A stretch of 64,000 nt of DNA from Stemphylium vesicarium (lineage: Eukaryota > Ascomycota > Dothideomycetes > Pleosporales > Pleosporaceae). Under the pieces are notes generated by a model. That model did no database searches, was not told the origin of the DNA, and saw only the letters and a program-made list of their open reading frames with translations. This document shows positions 1-11,118 of this stretch, in pieces. A program made the position numbers and the translations under genes. The first letter of the stretch is position 1, and each line of letters opens with the position of its first letter. Location of the stretch: positions 62,001-126,000 of the forward strand of contig QXCR01000068.1 of assembly GCA_004380135.1 (NCBI GenBank), read 5' to 3'.

Positions 1-1589
1 GGGCCGTTTGGGTATTGTGGCGCGGTGTTTGCGCTGTTGGTTTGCACGGCGTTGGGACAACAGATGCCGGCTTGTGCAGTGAGTATTATATCACTTTCTC
101 TCTAAGACATGTTGAATGCTGACCTTCAAGAGACTGAATGTCTTGAATCAAGCTTAAAGGCGCAGAACACCTGCGCGCCCACAAATGTCACTTGTATATG
201 TAATAGCGAACCACTAATGGAGTCGATCCAAGGATGTGTCCTCACTTCATGTACATTGAAACAAGCTCTGGGTAAGTCGAAGCACTCATGTTAAACGTCG
301 CGATATCATGCTGATTGTTGTTAGCGGCCCAGAATGCTACACAGACAATGTGCGAACAACCCGTTCGTGACATTACGCACATCACACCGATTGTGACCGG
401 CGTATCAGGTGGAGCAGCATTGATCGCCGTGATTGCTCGATGTATCCTGGTCGGTAAGGCTTTCGCCTTGGACGACGCCTTCGCACTTGTATCGCTGCTA
501 TCAGCGCTACCAATGGGCATTCTAGAATTCGTCATGTCCGCCGACGGTTTCGGAAAAGACATCTGGACCATCGAACCCGAGAAGATCTATCGGATAGTCA
601 AGGTACGTCAACATCTCCAATCCAGTAGTGCACTACTAATCTTCCACAGTTCACCTGGCTAACCGAAATCTTCTACTTTGCAGCCGTAGCCTTTACCAAA
701 ATATCATTCCTCTGCTTCTGCCTCCGCATCTTCCCCCGCCAAGGCTTCAGACGCCTGGCCTACTTCCTCCTCGCAACGAGTCTCGCCTACGGCATCGCAT
801 TCACTGTCACCTGTCTCTTCAACTGCACGCCTGTATCGTACATCTGGACGAGCTGGGACGGCGAACACAGCGGCACATGCATCAACTTCCACGTCTTCGC
901 TTGGGCCCACGCCGGCGTCAATATCATCCTCGACGTAACTATCCTGGCGATTCCGATCCCGGAGCTGCTGCGCTTGTCGATGAGTATGCGAAAGAAGCTA
1001 TATATTATTACCATGTTTAGTATTGGGACTTTGTAAGTCTATCCCCCCGCTCCTTCCTTAATTTTCCATCCCCCCGTTTCATGCTCCAACGTTAATCTAA
1101 CGAAAATATGCGTCCAGCACAACCGTGGTATCAATAGTCCGCCTCCAATCCCTCGTCAAATTCGCAACCTCTTCAAACCCAACCTACGACTCAGTCCCCA
1201 CAGCCTACTGGTCCGTCCTCGAAGCCTTTGTCGGCATCTTCTGCATCTGCATGCCCGCTCTGCGCCGCTTCCTCGCACGTATCTTCCCCACGTGCTTCGC
1301 GTCTACGCAGTCGGATTCCCGCTACAGACACTACGACGACGCTGAGAACGATGACGCTGGCGCTCAGACGCCGAACAAATTGTCCGATGGCAGGAAGAAG
1401 GGTAGTTCCGGCAAGCCGAGCTTGAACTCTTGGAAGAAGTTTGGCGTTAGTGGATTAGATACCGGGATTACGAAGACCATGGAGACGAGGGTTGAGAGTA
1501 GGAATGGGGGTGGGGAGGAAGATGATGAGGTTATGCTTGTTGAGGTTGATTCGGGGAGGAGGAGGGAGGGGGAGAGGGAGGGGCGGTAG
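1..1589 (+). CDS. CFEM-domain Pth11-like receptor, 5' partial
   Basis: Exons are about <1-78, 133-271, 325-602, 650-1032 and 1118-1589, joined by 47-85 bp introns; the phases agree and the frame ends at 1587-1589. The N-terminus is cut by the window edge, but the visible start is the end of a hydrophobic signal peptide. A CFEM domain follows: PACA, then ECL, NTC, VTCIC, GC and SC cysteines across exons 1-2. Next comes a seven-helix fungal rhodopsin-type domain (SAT4/Pth11 family) and a charged cytoplasmic tail rich in Gly, Glu and Arg. Proteins of this build sit in the plasma membrane and are proposed G-protein-coupled receptors for surface or plant cues in Magnaporthe (family knowledge). The ligand is unknown. 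The acceptor of intron 1 is uncertain: 132 keeps the frame, while AG at 130 would not. Confidence 0.88.
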
Positions 1590-2440
1590 AGGAAGGACAT
1601 ATGCGTTGCTGTGGACTAGATGCTTGCGGCTGGTTATGTAGGCATTGTACGATAAATAGATGGTTTGAAGATCATGAAGTATGTTTTTTTTCCTTCTGCT
1701 TGTTACTTGTCCCACTACGCCGGTATTTGGGATACGCTCTCTTATCCCGTGGAATCAAGCGACTATTCTTTTTCGTTGAAACATACACCGGTGATTTTAC
1801 TTTTTTTGCTGAACCATATAATCAGCATCCACAGCCCCTGCACCCCATTTCGTGGCTTCGAACCGCTAGTCAAAAAATGCTCATATCTACAGCATCTACG
1901 TTGACGCAGAATCTCCCACTCAATTAGTGTCTCGTAGTACCATGTTCGTACCAAATAACCAAAGTGAGAATGGAAAAAAGCTCTTCGCGAATCTTTCCCA
2001 AGACGGAAGATGTAACGGTAGATTTCTAGCGCTCTCCCCCGCAGATATGGGCGGCTACCGAGCATGTTTTGATTTCGATGTTTCATTCTTATCAGGGAGT
2101 AAATGTCGGAAGACAGTAGATGGAGAAGAGGTGTCTATGTACCCTAGAGAGCGAAAACTCCACACTACAAGACTTGGCGAAGCAGAGCCACATCGTCAGG
2201 ATTCTGATTACATTTTCGTGGGTGTGAATCATGTAGAACTGCCATGCTTGCATTTACTAGCCCTTATTGCAGCATTTCAACACACCATAACATGTCCTGA
2301 GGAACGCTTCAATGACTGGTGAGAAAAGAACGCCGAAAGACATGCAAATGCAAGCCATCATTTTTAGGTCGAAGGAAAAAAATGATGAAGTGATTTTAGA
2401 AGTTGCTCGTGCGATTCAGGAACTGAAATAGTAAATACGT
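1590..2440. other. intergenic, no gene seen
   Basis: This is the 3' flank of the CFEM receptor. Short open frames here lack codon structure or recognisable similarity. AT content rises toward the repeat field that follows. Confidence 0.5.
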
Positions 2441-2835
2441 ATTGTCGTTTTCTTTTTGGACTTGTATAGGGTGTATGGAGATGTGTTGTTTAGGAGGGCA
2501 AGAAGCGACGGAGATATGGCAAAGATCTTATAAGCTTTTTTTTGTTTCTGACGGTAGATGTTTTACAAGGTCTCGCCTTCCACATAGCAGTAGTAACATC
2601 TTCGTTTGTAGAGGAAGGAGAAAGAACGAGAGGAGGATGTTTTTAAGGAGTAGAACTAATGGCAGAGACATCGTAAGATACCAATTGGACTTTTGATTGT
2701 GAATGGAAACATGTGGATCGCTCGCGTCTTCCCCATGACACTGGTAGCATCTCAGTTTCTGGAGGAGATAGAACGAGAGGAAGATATTTTTAGGGGTGGA
2801 ATCGACGGCGGAGACGTGACAAGATACCGGTTTCC

Positions 2836-2877
<42 letters not shown>

Positions 2878-3340
2878 GGTGTAAAAAGCTCTTCCGTTTT
2901 CTTGTTCTTCTCATGCAAGGTTAACATTTGTGTTTTAGGAAAGCCATAAGGGAGAAGATATTTTAGAGGGCAGAATGGAAGGCGGAGACATCACAAGATA
3001 TGTGTTGCCTTTTTAGTTGTAGGTGTAGATTTTTTGTTTTCTCCCGTCTCCCTCATCAAAACATTCGCACATTCGTTTCAGGAAAAGCGAGAATAGTGGA
3101 AATATTTTAGGAGTAGGATGGACGGCGGAGACATAACCATCAATCTGTTCCCTTTTTTTTCAGGATAATGTAGACGTTTTGTTTTCTTCCGTCTTCTCCA
3201 TGATATCAATGTGTGTGCCTTTAGAAAAAGGAGGAGAGAGAAGACGTGAATTCCACCATGGCTCTTTTGGATAAGAATAATAATGATTTTAGGAAAGTGG
3301 TGTAGAAGGAAGAAACAACTTGAGGCGATGGCGAGGGTGT
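2441..3340. repeat. degenerate tandem repeat, period about 145-175 bp
   Basis: A recognisable core (GGCGGAGACATCACAAGATA and variants) recurs with GAGAY at 2511, 2665, 2811, 2986 and 3128. Each core is preceded by an AGAGGAAGATATTTTTAGG-like stretch and followed by a T-rich stretch with TGTAGA..TTTTGTTTTCT. A sixth, weaker unit seems to begin near 3230. Units differ by many substitutions and indels, so this is old. No protein-coding frame persists across units. Confidence 0.7.
2841..2876. repeat. (TTA)n microsatellite
   Basis: About 12 uninterrupted ATT/TTA triplets lie inside the third unit of the degenerate tandem repeat, which explains why that unit is longer than its neighbours. Confidence 0.95.
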
Positions 3341-3510
3341 TTTATATCCCCACCCCTGCCTCGTGACCTGTGTACTCTAGTATTCCGGAAGAGCAGGAGA
3401 AAGACATTTCGTCTTTCTAGACTTGGTGAACACGCTCTGCTCAAAGCTATGTCATTCTTCGGAGTGCCTTTTAAACGCCTTTCCCTCACTCTCATACCCT
3501 ATACTGAGCT

Positions 3511-3515
3511 TTATA
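3511..3515. repeat. target site duplication TTATA (left)
   Basis: TTATA directly precedes the 5' LTR and recurs at 8796-8800 directly after the 3' LTR. A 5-bp duplication is the expected product of copia integrase, so the element is a complete insertion rather than an assembly of fragments. Confidence 0.9.
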
Positions 3516-3671
3516 TGTAACGGTTTGGGCTCTGCCAAGACCTATTCTGGTACAAGTTGGGTACTGCTCTCGCTACCACACTTGCTCATCCCACATTCAT
3601 ATATATAGCTGCTCTCCTTCATAGCTACTCAGACAATGCAGTCCCCCCTCTTCCTCGATCCTACCGTTACA
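3516..3671 (+). repeat. copia 5' LTR
   Basis: 156 bp, starting TGTAACGG and ending CCGTTACA, an 8-bp terminal inverted repeat with the TG..CA ends of LTRs. It carries no visible RIP. The sequence immediately after it (GTTATAAGCC) is where a tRNA primer-binding site would lie but is too altered to name the tRNA. Confidence 0.95.
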
Positions 3672-4119
3672 GTTATAAGCCTAGCTTGCCGCTAATTTAA
3701 CTATATTTATATTAGGCTTTTATTAAGATATATAGGTTATTCTTAATATAGTAGTTATTATTAGCTATCACTATAGCTACGATAAATAGTAATCTTCTAA
3801 TTACGAAGACGACGGTAATTCTCAATTAACTGTTAGATTAGTAGAAGTAGGTCTTCCTGCGCAAAGATAGCGCGCAGCGGAATGATCTATAGGCGTACGT
3901 TAATCCTAACGTTACGCTAGAAATAGTACTCAAGCTTAAAGAAGAGAAGCCCGCGAAGAGGGAAGTAGGTGCTTTCTATAGATAGGAGCGATAGGACGGC
4001 ATAGTTTATAACCTCGAGTATCTTAATAAGCACGAATACTAGAAGTACTTAGCCTAGTACACTAGCTACTAGAAGGAATTAATAAAATTTAAGAAGAAAG
4101 AGCTCGCGTTAAGGCAGTT

Positions 4120-4970
4120 TAACAGCGAGATCGCGACAACGATCTCAGAGCGTCGGCTACATTAGATCATGAATCTGGATACGCCGCACGCCCGATTGAG
4201 GAAACTCAAGAACCAACTCTGTCCATCGACAGCAGAACGGGAGACTCAGCTACTCTCGCAATACATGGCGCTTCGCAAGATGCCAAAGCGCGCCAATATC
4301 GAATCCTGGCTCGACAGCTGGGAGGAGCTCCTGGAGCTCATGGCCGCGGCTGAGATGGCAGAAGTGAAGGGTACAAGGGCACAACGGGACTTCCTTAACT
4401 TGGTTTAATCGACTAATGATTTATAGGCTATATTATAAAGGATTAGTATAATTATAAAATAAGAGGAAGGAGAGTCCTTCTTACTAGCGGTTAATCTTAT
4501 AGGGCGATTTTAACTATACTATTATTAGATAAAACTAATAGCTTTAACGCTAGAGACTTTCGCAGCGCTAGGCGACGTATAATAATCTTAGATACCTTAG
4601 GATACTAATAAGCTTCGAAAGATTAACTGCCTGTGTGGAGAGAAGCATCGCTTTATTGATTGTCCGTACGTCAACTTAGCAAAGCGTAGCTCTGGATGGA
4701 AGGCGGATTCAGATACAAAGAAGAAATTCGATGACATCCGAAGCAGAGGCGATGACAGCAAAATCTCAGCCGTATTGAGATCAGTGGAAGCAAAGCTCGT
4801 TAAGAAGGCTCACGCGAGCAAGCCTCAATCAGCTGCCTTTGACGATGGAAGTACGACGAGTGGTGGAAGCTCAAATGCCTGTCTCCAAGTAGGGGCTACT
4901 CAGCAGCCACTATCGCTGCTAACGCGATGGATACTCGACCTAGGATCAAACCTACACGTTTATAATTATC
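4120..4970 (+). pseudogene. copia Gag, zinc knuckle and protease remnant
   Basis: An open patch at 4169-4408 encodes a Gag-like helical segment (ESWLDSWEELLELM). After a RIP-altered gap, 4626-4670 encodes a CCHC knuckle of the fungal copia form, CLCGEKHRFIDCP. At 4926-4960 a protease-like WILDLGSN segment is seen, where copia aspartic proteases have a D-x-G catalytic loop. Stops surround each open patch, so no intact polyprotein remains. Confidence 0.75.
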
Positions 4971-5535
4971 GAAATTTAACTTAGCATAAGCTTATAGATA
5001 CTAATAACTATAATAAGATCTTAGCTAAAGGTTAGCGTATTCTAATTAAGGAATAGGGTAAGGTTAAAATTATAATTAACACGCCTTAAGAAACATCTCT
5101 AATTAAGCTCACGTGGGTAGCGTATATCCCAAGCTTCTTCACCTCTCTTGTCGCGCTCTCGCGATGCCGTACGATGGGAATTGAGTTCGACTTAGGTCGC
5201 GACTGCCTATACTAGAAGTCACCGAAGAATGTCGTGTGTAAGCTTAGTGCTAAAGGAGGGCATTAGCTAATAGATTTGGATAAGAATAAGAGACCGCGTG
5301 TAGAAGACCTGGGGTCTGCGAGTGTAGCAGAGTCTATTAATGCGGCAGAAAAGAGAAGGATTTAAGCGGTGAAGCCTTTATATACTAATTAACGACTACT
5401 TAAGCTAATAGCGGAGGAAGCCTACGAGATTTAGGGCCACCTAAGCGCTAAGGTTATCTTAAAGCTTAAGTAGGGTGTCGACGGAGTGAAGATTAAGGAA
5501 GGCATAATAGCGCCAACTTAGGAGACCTATACGAC

Positions 5536-6265
5536 ATGTATTGAAGCGAAGCTTCACAAGTTCAAGAGCCGAAGGCCTCCGCGAGAACCAGCTACCCGAC
5601 CATTTGAAAGATTAGCTATCGACCTCGTACAGCTGCGTAAGACAGGCGAGCGCTGCTACAACGGTGACGTTTGGCTATTCCATGCGGTCTGCCAGAATTG
5701 CAAACTCCACCTAGCCGCATGCCTACCAAACAAGTCAGCACCAACTCTCCTAACAACAATCGAACGCTTGCTAGCACGAATTGAGACTCAGTATGGTGTC
5801 AAGGTCCGCGCAGTAAAGATCGACGGCGAGCGAGGGTACAGCTTGCTACACCAGTTCTTCCTCAACCAAGGTATTGAGATTGAACCAAGAGCTCCGTACA
5901 CCGAGGAGCAGAACGGCCTCATCGAGCGCGCTGGCTCGACAATCATCGTCCGAGCTCGCGCAATCCGAATTGGATCCGGTCTGCCCAAGGAGCTGGCAAA
6001 CGAGTGCGCCATGACCGCAGTATATCTGCTCAACCGAACACCAGTCGAATCTTTAGGCTAGAAGACGCCTTACGAAGTCGCTAGTGGACATAGGCCTTTA
6101 ATGTCACACCTAAGCAAGATAGGCGCACAGGCGTACTACCTTAATAATAAGCTAAAGCGTGGCGATAAGATAGAGTCTCGAGCGCTCATTAGCCACTTAG
6201 TTAGATACGATTCTACCAACATTTTCAGGATCTAGCTCCTAGAGTCACACACCGTTATCCGCACC
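5536..6265 (+). pseudogene. copia integrase remnant
   Basis: The patch 5570-6058 is open and encodes an rve-type integrase core: AIDLVQL with the first Asp near 5621, KIDGERGY with the second near 5822, and PYTEEQNGLIERAG with the Glu near 5900. Then comes the typical AVYLLNRTP segment. The frame is closed by a TAG at 6059-6061, followed by more stops in an altered patch. This is the best-preserved domain of the element. Confidence 0.85.
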
Positions 6266-6879
6266 TAAGACGTCGTGTTCCGTTCGAACACGAGATACGA
6301 TGGCAGCATAGTCTACGCAGACTTGAGGGTGGCACGTACAGTGAAGACAGTACTCGATATCGCCGATTACGAAGGCGAGATAGAGGAGCTGGAGATTAGT
6401 GAGCTGCTAGAGCTCTCTACTCCGCTAAGTTCGCATGGCACTGAAATGCTAGAAGAGGATAAGGCACATAATTAGCTAATAGAAGAGCTATTACAATAGT
6501 TAGCGAAAGGGGATTAGAGCCTACTAACGCCTAAGGGCACACTAGTAAGATCGATTGACCTGGGAGGATCGACAGTCTCGCCCGTTGCGAGAGGAAGGAG
6601 AAGTAGGGCCGCGAGCGTTAAAGAAGAGATCAGCTTGCCAAAAGGCTACGAGCCAGTGCAAGGGGGTCAAGAGGCGCCAAATCGTCGCGAGAACAACGCG
6701 CCAAGGCGGACGGATCCTGCCATCACGTCAGACAACATCGTTGCCGGTAAACGTACCAGAGGCAGCGCTCATGCGGCGTATCTCTCCACTTTCGCAGTAA
6801 CTTATTTGTCGACCTTTGCCTTAGCGATTAATCCGGTCAAAGCAAGAGAGCTTTACGAACCTAAGAAGGTTCGCCTCTA

Positions 6880-8257
6880 TTAAGATTATCTACTACCTTT
6901 ACTAAAACGTTAGTTAGATCTTAAACGCTATCTATTTAGCAACCGCTTTAAGCTTATAGCGTAAGCTAAAATTAACAATATACTAAGAAAGGGCTATTTT
7001 AAGCTAGAAACTTAGGAAGAAGGTATTACTAAGGGTAAGATATTACCTTTAATATAGGTATTTACCTATAAATTTAATAAAGATAGCTATCTTACGAAGT
7101 TTAAGGCGCGCTTAGTTATAAGGGGAGACTTATAATAGGTATACGAGGATACGTATGCCGCCACGCTAGTAGCTTAAATCTTCTAATTCCTTATTACTCT
7201 AATTGCTACCTTTAGTCTAAGGGCCTTTTAGTATAATATTCTAAATGCGTTCCTAAATATAAAGGTTAATTATAAGATTTATATATAGATACTAGAAGGC
7301 TACGTTAATTAATTTAGTCTACTACTATAGTTATGGCGAGCCTTGTATAGTCTAAAGGAGGCGCCGCTATTATAATATAATGACCTCTATACTTTACTAT
7401 AGAAGATAGGACTTAAGCTAGTACCTAGTATCCTATGCCTATTTACGAATGATAAGCTTATTATCTTCTTCTACGTTAATGATATTATTATCTTAGTTTA
7501 ACTAGAGAACCTTAAAGCTTATAAGGAGTTTAAGCGTGCGCTTAAGAATTGATACGAGATATATTACTTAGGTAAGCTTAGCTAGTTCTTAGGCATCCGC
7601 GTCGTATATAATAAAGATTAAGGAAAAGTGTGGCTTTTATAGGACTCATTTGTTGACAAGGTTGCGGCCAGCTTCTAGCTATAGAAGAAATCCGGACGAT
7701 ACCTAGCAACTCCGCTTAATAAGGGGTACTTTAGTCTAAGTGATGAAGAACTAAACGCCGCGCGTACGAAGGAGTTTCAAAGCCTTACTGGCTCACTGGC
7801 ATTTATCTCATGTATCACCAGACCGGACGTTGCGAAAGCGCACTCAGTGCTCGCACAGCATCTTCAGAATCCAAGCCAGAAGGACCTCGCTGCCGCCAAG
7901 CATGTTTGGGAGTACCTGATTGGTACTCAGTACTATGCCATCTGTGCCACAGCACTCCGAGCCGAAAGCGCGTCTTACATCACAGAGGGTGAAGCAATCG
8001 AGGCAGGAGTAGAACCGTTGTTCTTTGGAGCCTCTGATGCTGCCTTTGCCGACAATCTCGAGACGCGCAGAAGCTCGCATGGCTTCATGTTTAAGCTATA
8101 CGGGATGCCGATTGACTGGAAGGCTACAGTGCAACGCTCGGTCACAAAGTCAACTACAGAAGCAGAGCTGATGGCGCTCTCTGTTGCAGGGGCCGAGATG
8201 GAGTGGTGGCAACGCGCGTTTAAGAACGTTAAGTTTAAGCTCAAGTTCACGCTATAG
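6880..8257 (+). pseudogene. copia reverse transcriptase / RNase H remnant
   Basis: Reverse transcriptase (about 7000-7560) lies in the most heavily RIP-altered patch. The catalytic box at about 7471-7482 reads YVND instead of the family's Y-x-D-D, a change that fits TpG to TpA, and stops are frequent. RNase H (about 7810-8257) is in a preserved patch: SDAAFADNLETRRSSHGF and KSTTEAELMALS are the usual copia RNase H signatures. The reading frame ends in TAG at 8255-8257. Confidence 0.85.
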
Positions 8258-8630
8258 CTCTTATATAATAACACAGCCATAGTTAGTATTATTACTAAGA
8301 GAGAAGATTAGCTTTAGATAAAACTTTATTATATAGATACTTATTAGATATAGCTTCGCTAGGAAGTTAAGTAGAAGTAAATATAGGTTAATTAGGTGCC
8401 TATAGATTAGATACTTATAGATAGTCTAACTAAGGTTCTACTACGCCTAAAGTATAAGAGTTTTATTAAGTAATTAGGGCTTAAAGATATTAGGAGTCTT
8501 ATTACTCTACGAGAAAATAAGAAAGAAGAGAAAGAAGTTAAGCTATTAGTATAGAATTAGAGGATTTTCTTTTATTTCTATTATTTTTATATCTCTATTA
8601 ATAGTTAGCTACTTACTAAGAGCTATAGCT

Positions 8631-8639
8631 AAGAGGGTA
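8631..8639 (+). promoter_or_regulatory. polypurine tract
   Basis: AAGAGGG followed by TA abuts the 3' LTR, the expected place for the plus-strand DNA primer of an LTR element. It is short and possibly eroded. Confidence 0.6.
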
Positions 8640-8795
8640 TATAATGGTTTAGGCTCTGCTAAGACCTATTCTAGTATAAGTTGGGTACTGCTCTCGCTAC
8701 CACACTTGCTCATCCCACATTCATATATATAGCTGCTCTCCTTCATAGCTACTCAGACAATGCAGTCCCCCCTCTTCCTCGATCCTACCGTTACA
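8640..8795 (+). repeat. copia 3' LTR, RIP only in its first 38 bp
   Basis: It aligns base for base with the 5' LTR over 156 bp. Six differences all fall in the first 38 bp and all are C-to-T or G-to-A (five in CpA/TpG, one in CpG). The remaining 118 bp are identical. The right target duplication TTATA follows at 8796-8800. Confidence 0.95.
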
Positions 8796-8874
8796 TTATA
8801 CAAGCGCCATGAAATGCACCTACAGGCTCTTAGAGGCAGCAACACAGAACATTATCTTGTCGCTTGTTTCTTTT

Positions 8875-9055
8875 TGTCAGGGATTGCGTGCAGGAAGAAT
8901 TGAAGGATTGAACTGAGGTTGTATTGCAGATGCTATAGAAAGTTTATGTAGGTGAGTGACCGTCAACAAGGCTAGCCTAGATAGGCGTAGCTCGCTAAGG
9001 TGAGTAGTCGCGAGGAGGTGAAGAGCAGGAGCAGTAGAGACCCCAAACCGTGACA
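8875..9055 (-). mobile_element. solo LTR of a related copia-like family
   Basis: On the minus strand this 181-bp segment starts TGTCACGGTTTGGGG and ends CCCTGACA, giving TG..CA ends and a TGTCA/TGACA inverted repeat. It is flanked on both sides by the 5-bp repeat CTTTT (8870-8874 and 9056-9060). The start resembles the neighbouring element's TGTAACGGTTTGGGC, suggesting a related family. A lone LTR with a target duplication is the usual product of LTR-LTR recombination. It shows little RIP. Confidence 0.85.
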
Positions 9056-9805
9056 CTTTTAGAAAAAAATAGGAAAAAGCACATAGGGTACTTTTTGTTC
9101 AAATTTGTTTTGTTTCAGTATTCATAAATAATGAGATCGGAAGAAATCCTATGCCTTGCGTGGTGGTTTTATAGACAGTGGGGAATGGGAAGGTAGGCCG
9201 AAAGGAGGAACAGCCCCATCAGATACCTCGTACCTCTTTTGAGACAAAAAGGGCGAGAGGATTGCGTAAATGTTTGCGGTACATTCGCAGCACATGTGGT
9301 GCCTTGATAAAACTTTTAGCAAGGTAGGAAAGCGTGGTCGAGATTTGTGTATTTGTCTTGCAGGAAGAAGAGCAACATGAACTTCTTTCGCGGGCGATTT
9401 TTCTTGCTTCGTAAGTAAGGTATGAAGAGAAGAAGGGACACGAGCCAAACACGATACCTTTTGATTTTCTTTTCTTTTCGGAACGTCAAACATGAGTCAG
9501 TCTCTGCTGGATTTTGAGCAAATGGCGGAAGAAGGGAAAGATGAGAGGAAGATGGATAGGCGCAGAAAGTAGACGTGTTTTATATCTAAACTGAACACGA
9601 CGAAAGAGGTCTAGTTGGTAAACGTGAATGCAGTCCATACCTTTCAGTCTTTGGCTACCGGAAACCCATCCGAGAAAACTTACCCATACGCATAATGTAC
9701 ATGTTTTTGTAACAATCTGAGAGCTTCATAGGCTCATTCATACCATAGAGACCCCAGCCAGTATAAAGCAATTCCCAAACGCCACGCTATGCAAAATCAA
9801 ATCAT
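9056..9805. other. intergenic, no gene seen
   Basis: AT- and purine-rich sequence between the solo LTR and the TFIIE-beta stop codon. Some stretches (for example ACACGATACCTTTTGATTTT near 9450) recall the degenerate repeat at 2.4-3.3 kb, but the resemblance is weak. A 114-codon minus-strand open frame at 9149-9493 has no recognisable features. Confidence 0.4.
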
Positions 9806-10662
9806 CTACTTTCTCATTCCAGAGAAATCCTTGAGGATACCAATCATATGGGTGTTTGTCTGCTTGCCACCACGACGAGGACCCTTCTTCTTCTTTGAAG
9901 AGGGAGCAGCGACAATGACCTTGGCCTGGGTAGCGGCTGTCATCTTGTTGGCTAGCAGCACCTTGCGCAGTTCCTCTGGGTTGTCGGGCACCTGGACGGA
10001 ATGCCAAGTCTTTGCGAAGACGGGGTCCATGGGCAGCATGAGGGAAGGGTCGTTGGCCCAGACCGTCTTGGGGACACCGTCCTTAGCGCGTCGCACCAGT
10101 ACCTCATTCTTCTCCTCCATTTTGGTAATGTCGTCGGCCACGCTGGACCAGCCGTCCTTCAAGTCCTTGATCTGCAGGCCCATGGCGGACTTCTGCGTCT
10201 GGAAATGGCCCTTGAGCTGGGCGCGGTTGTGAATGTCTAGCTTGCTCTTGTATTTGTACTTCTCGTTCTAAATACGAGGATACGAGGTCAGCATTGATGT
10301 CATGTGTACTCCATACTGATACTACTAACATGTGAATCCCACGAAATCCTGTTGCCTTGGTTGTCGGCGCGCATGAGCTGGCGGAGCTGCTCGCGCTGAA
10401 TGTGGCCAGGCGGGATGTTGAGGTATTCCATAATGTCTTCGAAGCTGTGCCATTTCTCTTTGCGCTCGCGCAGGAAATCGTTGACGTAGGTGAGACGGGT
10501 GAAGACATGCTCGCCGGTGCCCGTGTCCTGCGGCTGCGAGTATACGACTGGAGGCGCGCCATCGGCTGGACGCTTGCGCTTTGAGCCGCTTGCGGAGGAG
10601 GTCGAGGGTGTCGGTGAAGGCGCGTTGACAGCGGACGAAGAGTTCGCTTTGAGGAACGACAT
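9806..10662 (-). CDS. TFA2: transcription initiation factor TFIIE subunit beta
   Basis: Exons 10662-10330 and 10267-9806, with a 62-bp intron (GTTAGT donor, CTGAC branch, TTTAG acceptor), give 264 residues. A Ser-rich N-terminus and a KRKRP basic patch come first, then the winged-helix core (VFTRLTYVNDFLRERKEKW and the following helix-turn-helix), a second winged-helix region, and a very basic C-terminus with KKKKGPRRGGKQTNTH and IGILKDFSGMRK. The TNTH..GIL ending is characteristic of fungal Tfa2. The protein pairs with TFIIE-alpha at RNA polymerase II promoters and helps recruit TFIIH. It shares a 456-bp divergent promoter region with MLP1. The length is close to the family norm. Confidence 0.93.
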
Positions 10663-11118
10663 GGCGGTGGTGGTGGTAGTGGTGGGAGTGGTGGTAGATG
10701 CGCAGTACGGGTAGAAAAGTCCGGGGTGATGGCAAAGGTGAAGGGGTCCGGGGATGGTTGGAGGTGTTGAGTCGAAGTGTGCAGCGTCTAGCTAAAGAGT
10801 CGCACAGCGATCGGGGCGGAGGCCGGTCGGAAGTCGGGGTGGGTAGTGAACGTGGGTATGAGGAAGATGTGAAAGAGGTCGAGGCTCCAGGCAACGGAGA
10901 GAAATGCGACAAGGGTGCTATGAGCGCATACAGGACTAGCGTCTGGCCCATGCGTGAAGTGCGTCAAACAACTGCAGACTCGCGACTTTCATTGAGGAGA
11001 TCCCGACTCTTGTTCGCGTCAACACCACAACTTTTCTTCTTTGTCTTTGTCTGTTCTTCTGCACCTCCTCAGCGACTTTCGAGGATGCGCGAAGAGCTGC
11101 AATAAATTAATCCGAATC
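10663..11118. promoter_or_regulatory. divergent promoter TFA2 / MLP1
   Basis: 456 bp separate the two start codons. The stretch holds a CAC/CCA-rich segment just upstream of TFA2 and pyrimidine-rich TTCTTC tracts before MLP1, typical of fungal promoters. No TATA box is evident. Confidence 0.5.

Larger units (their letters stand above)
3516..8795 (+). mobile_element. complete Ty1/copia LTR retrotransposon, RIP-inactivated
   Basis: A 5280-bp element with two 156-bp LTRs, a 5-bp TTATA duplication, a purine tract before the 3' LTR, and remnants in the order Gag, zinc knuckle, protease, integrase, reverse transcriptase, RNase H. Integrase before reverse transcriptase is the Ty1/copia order. Coding is destroyed by TAG/TAA stops. 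Mutation is concentrated in AT-rich patches where CpA and TpG have become TpA, the mark of repeat-induced point mutation. These alternate sharply with patches that remain open and keep normal composition. It is not autonomous. Confidence 0.95.

Noticed and set aside
9149..9493. 114-codon minus-strand open frame
   Set aside because: No start context, domain or conserved-looking segment; it lies in repeat-flanking DNA.
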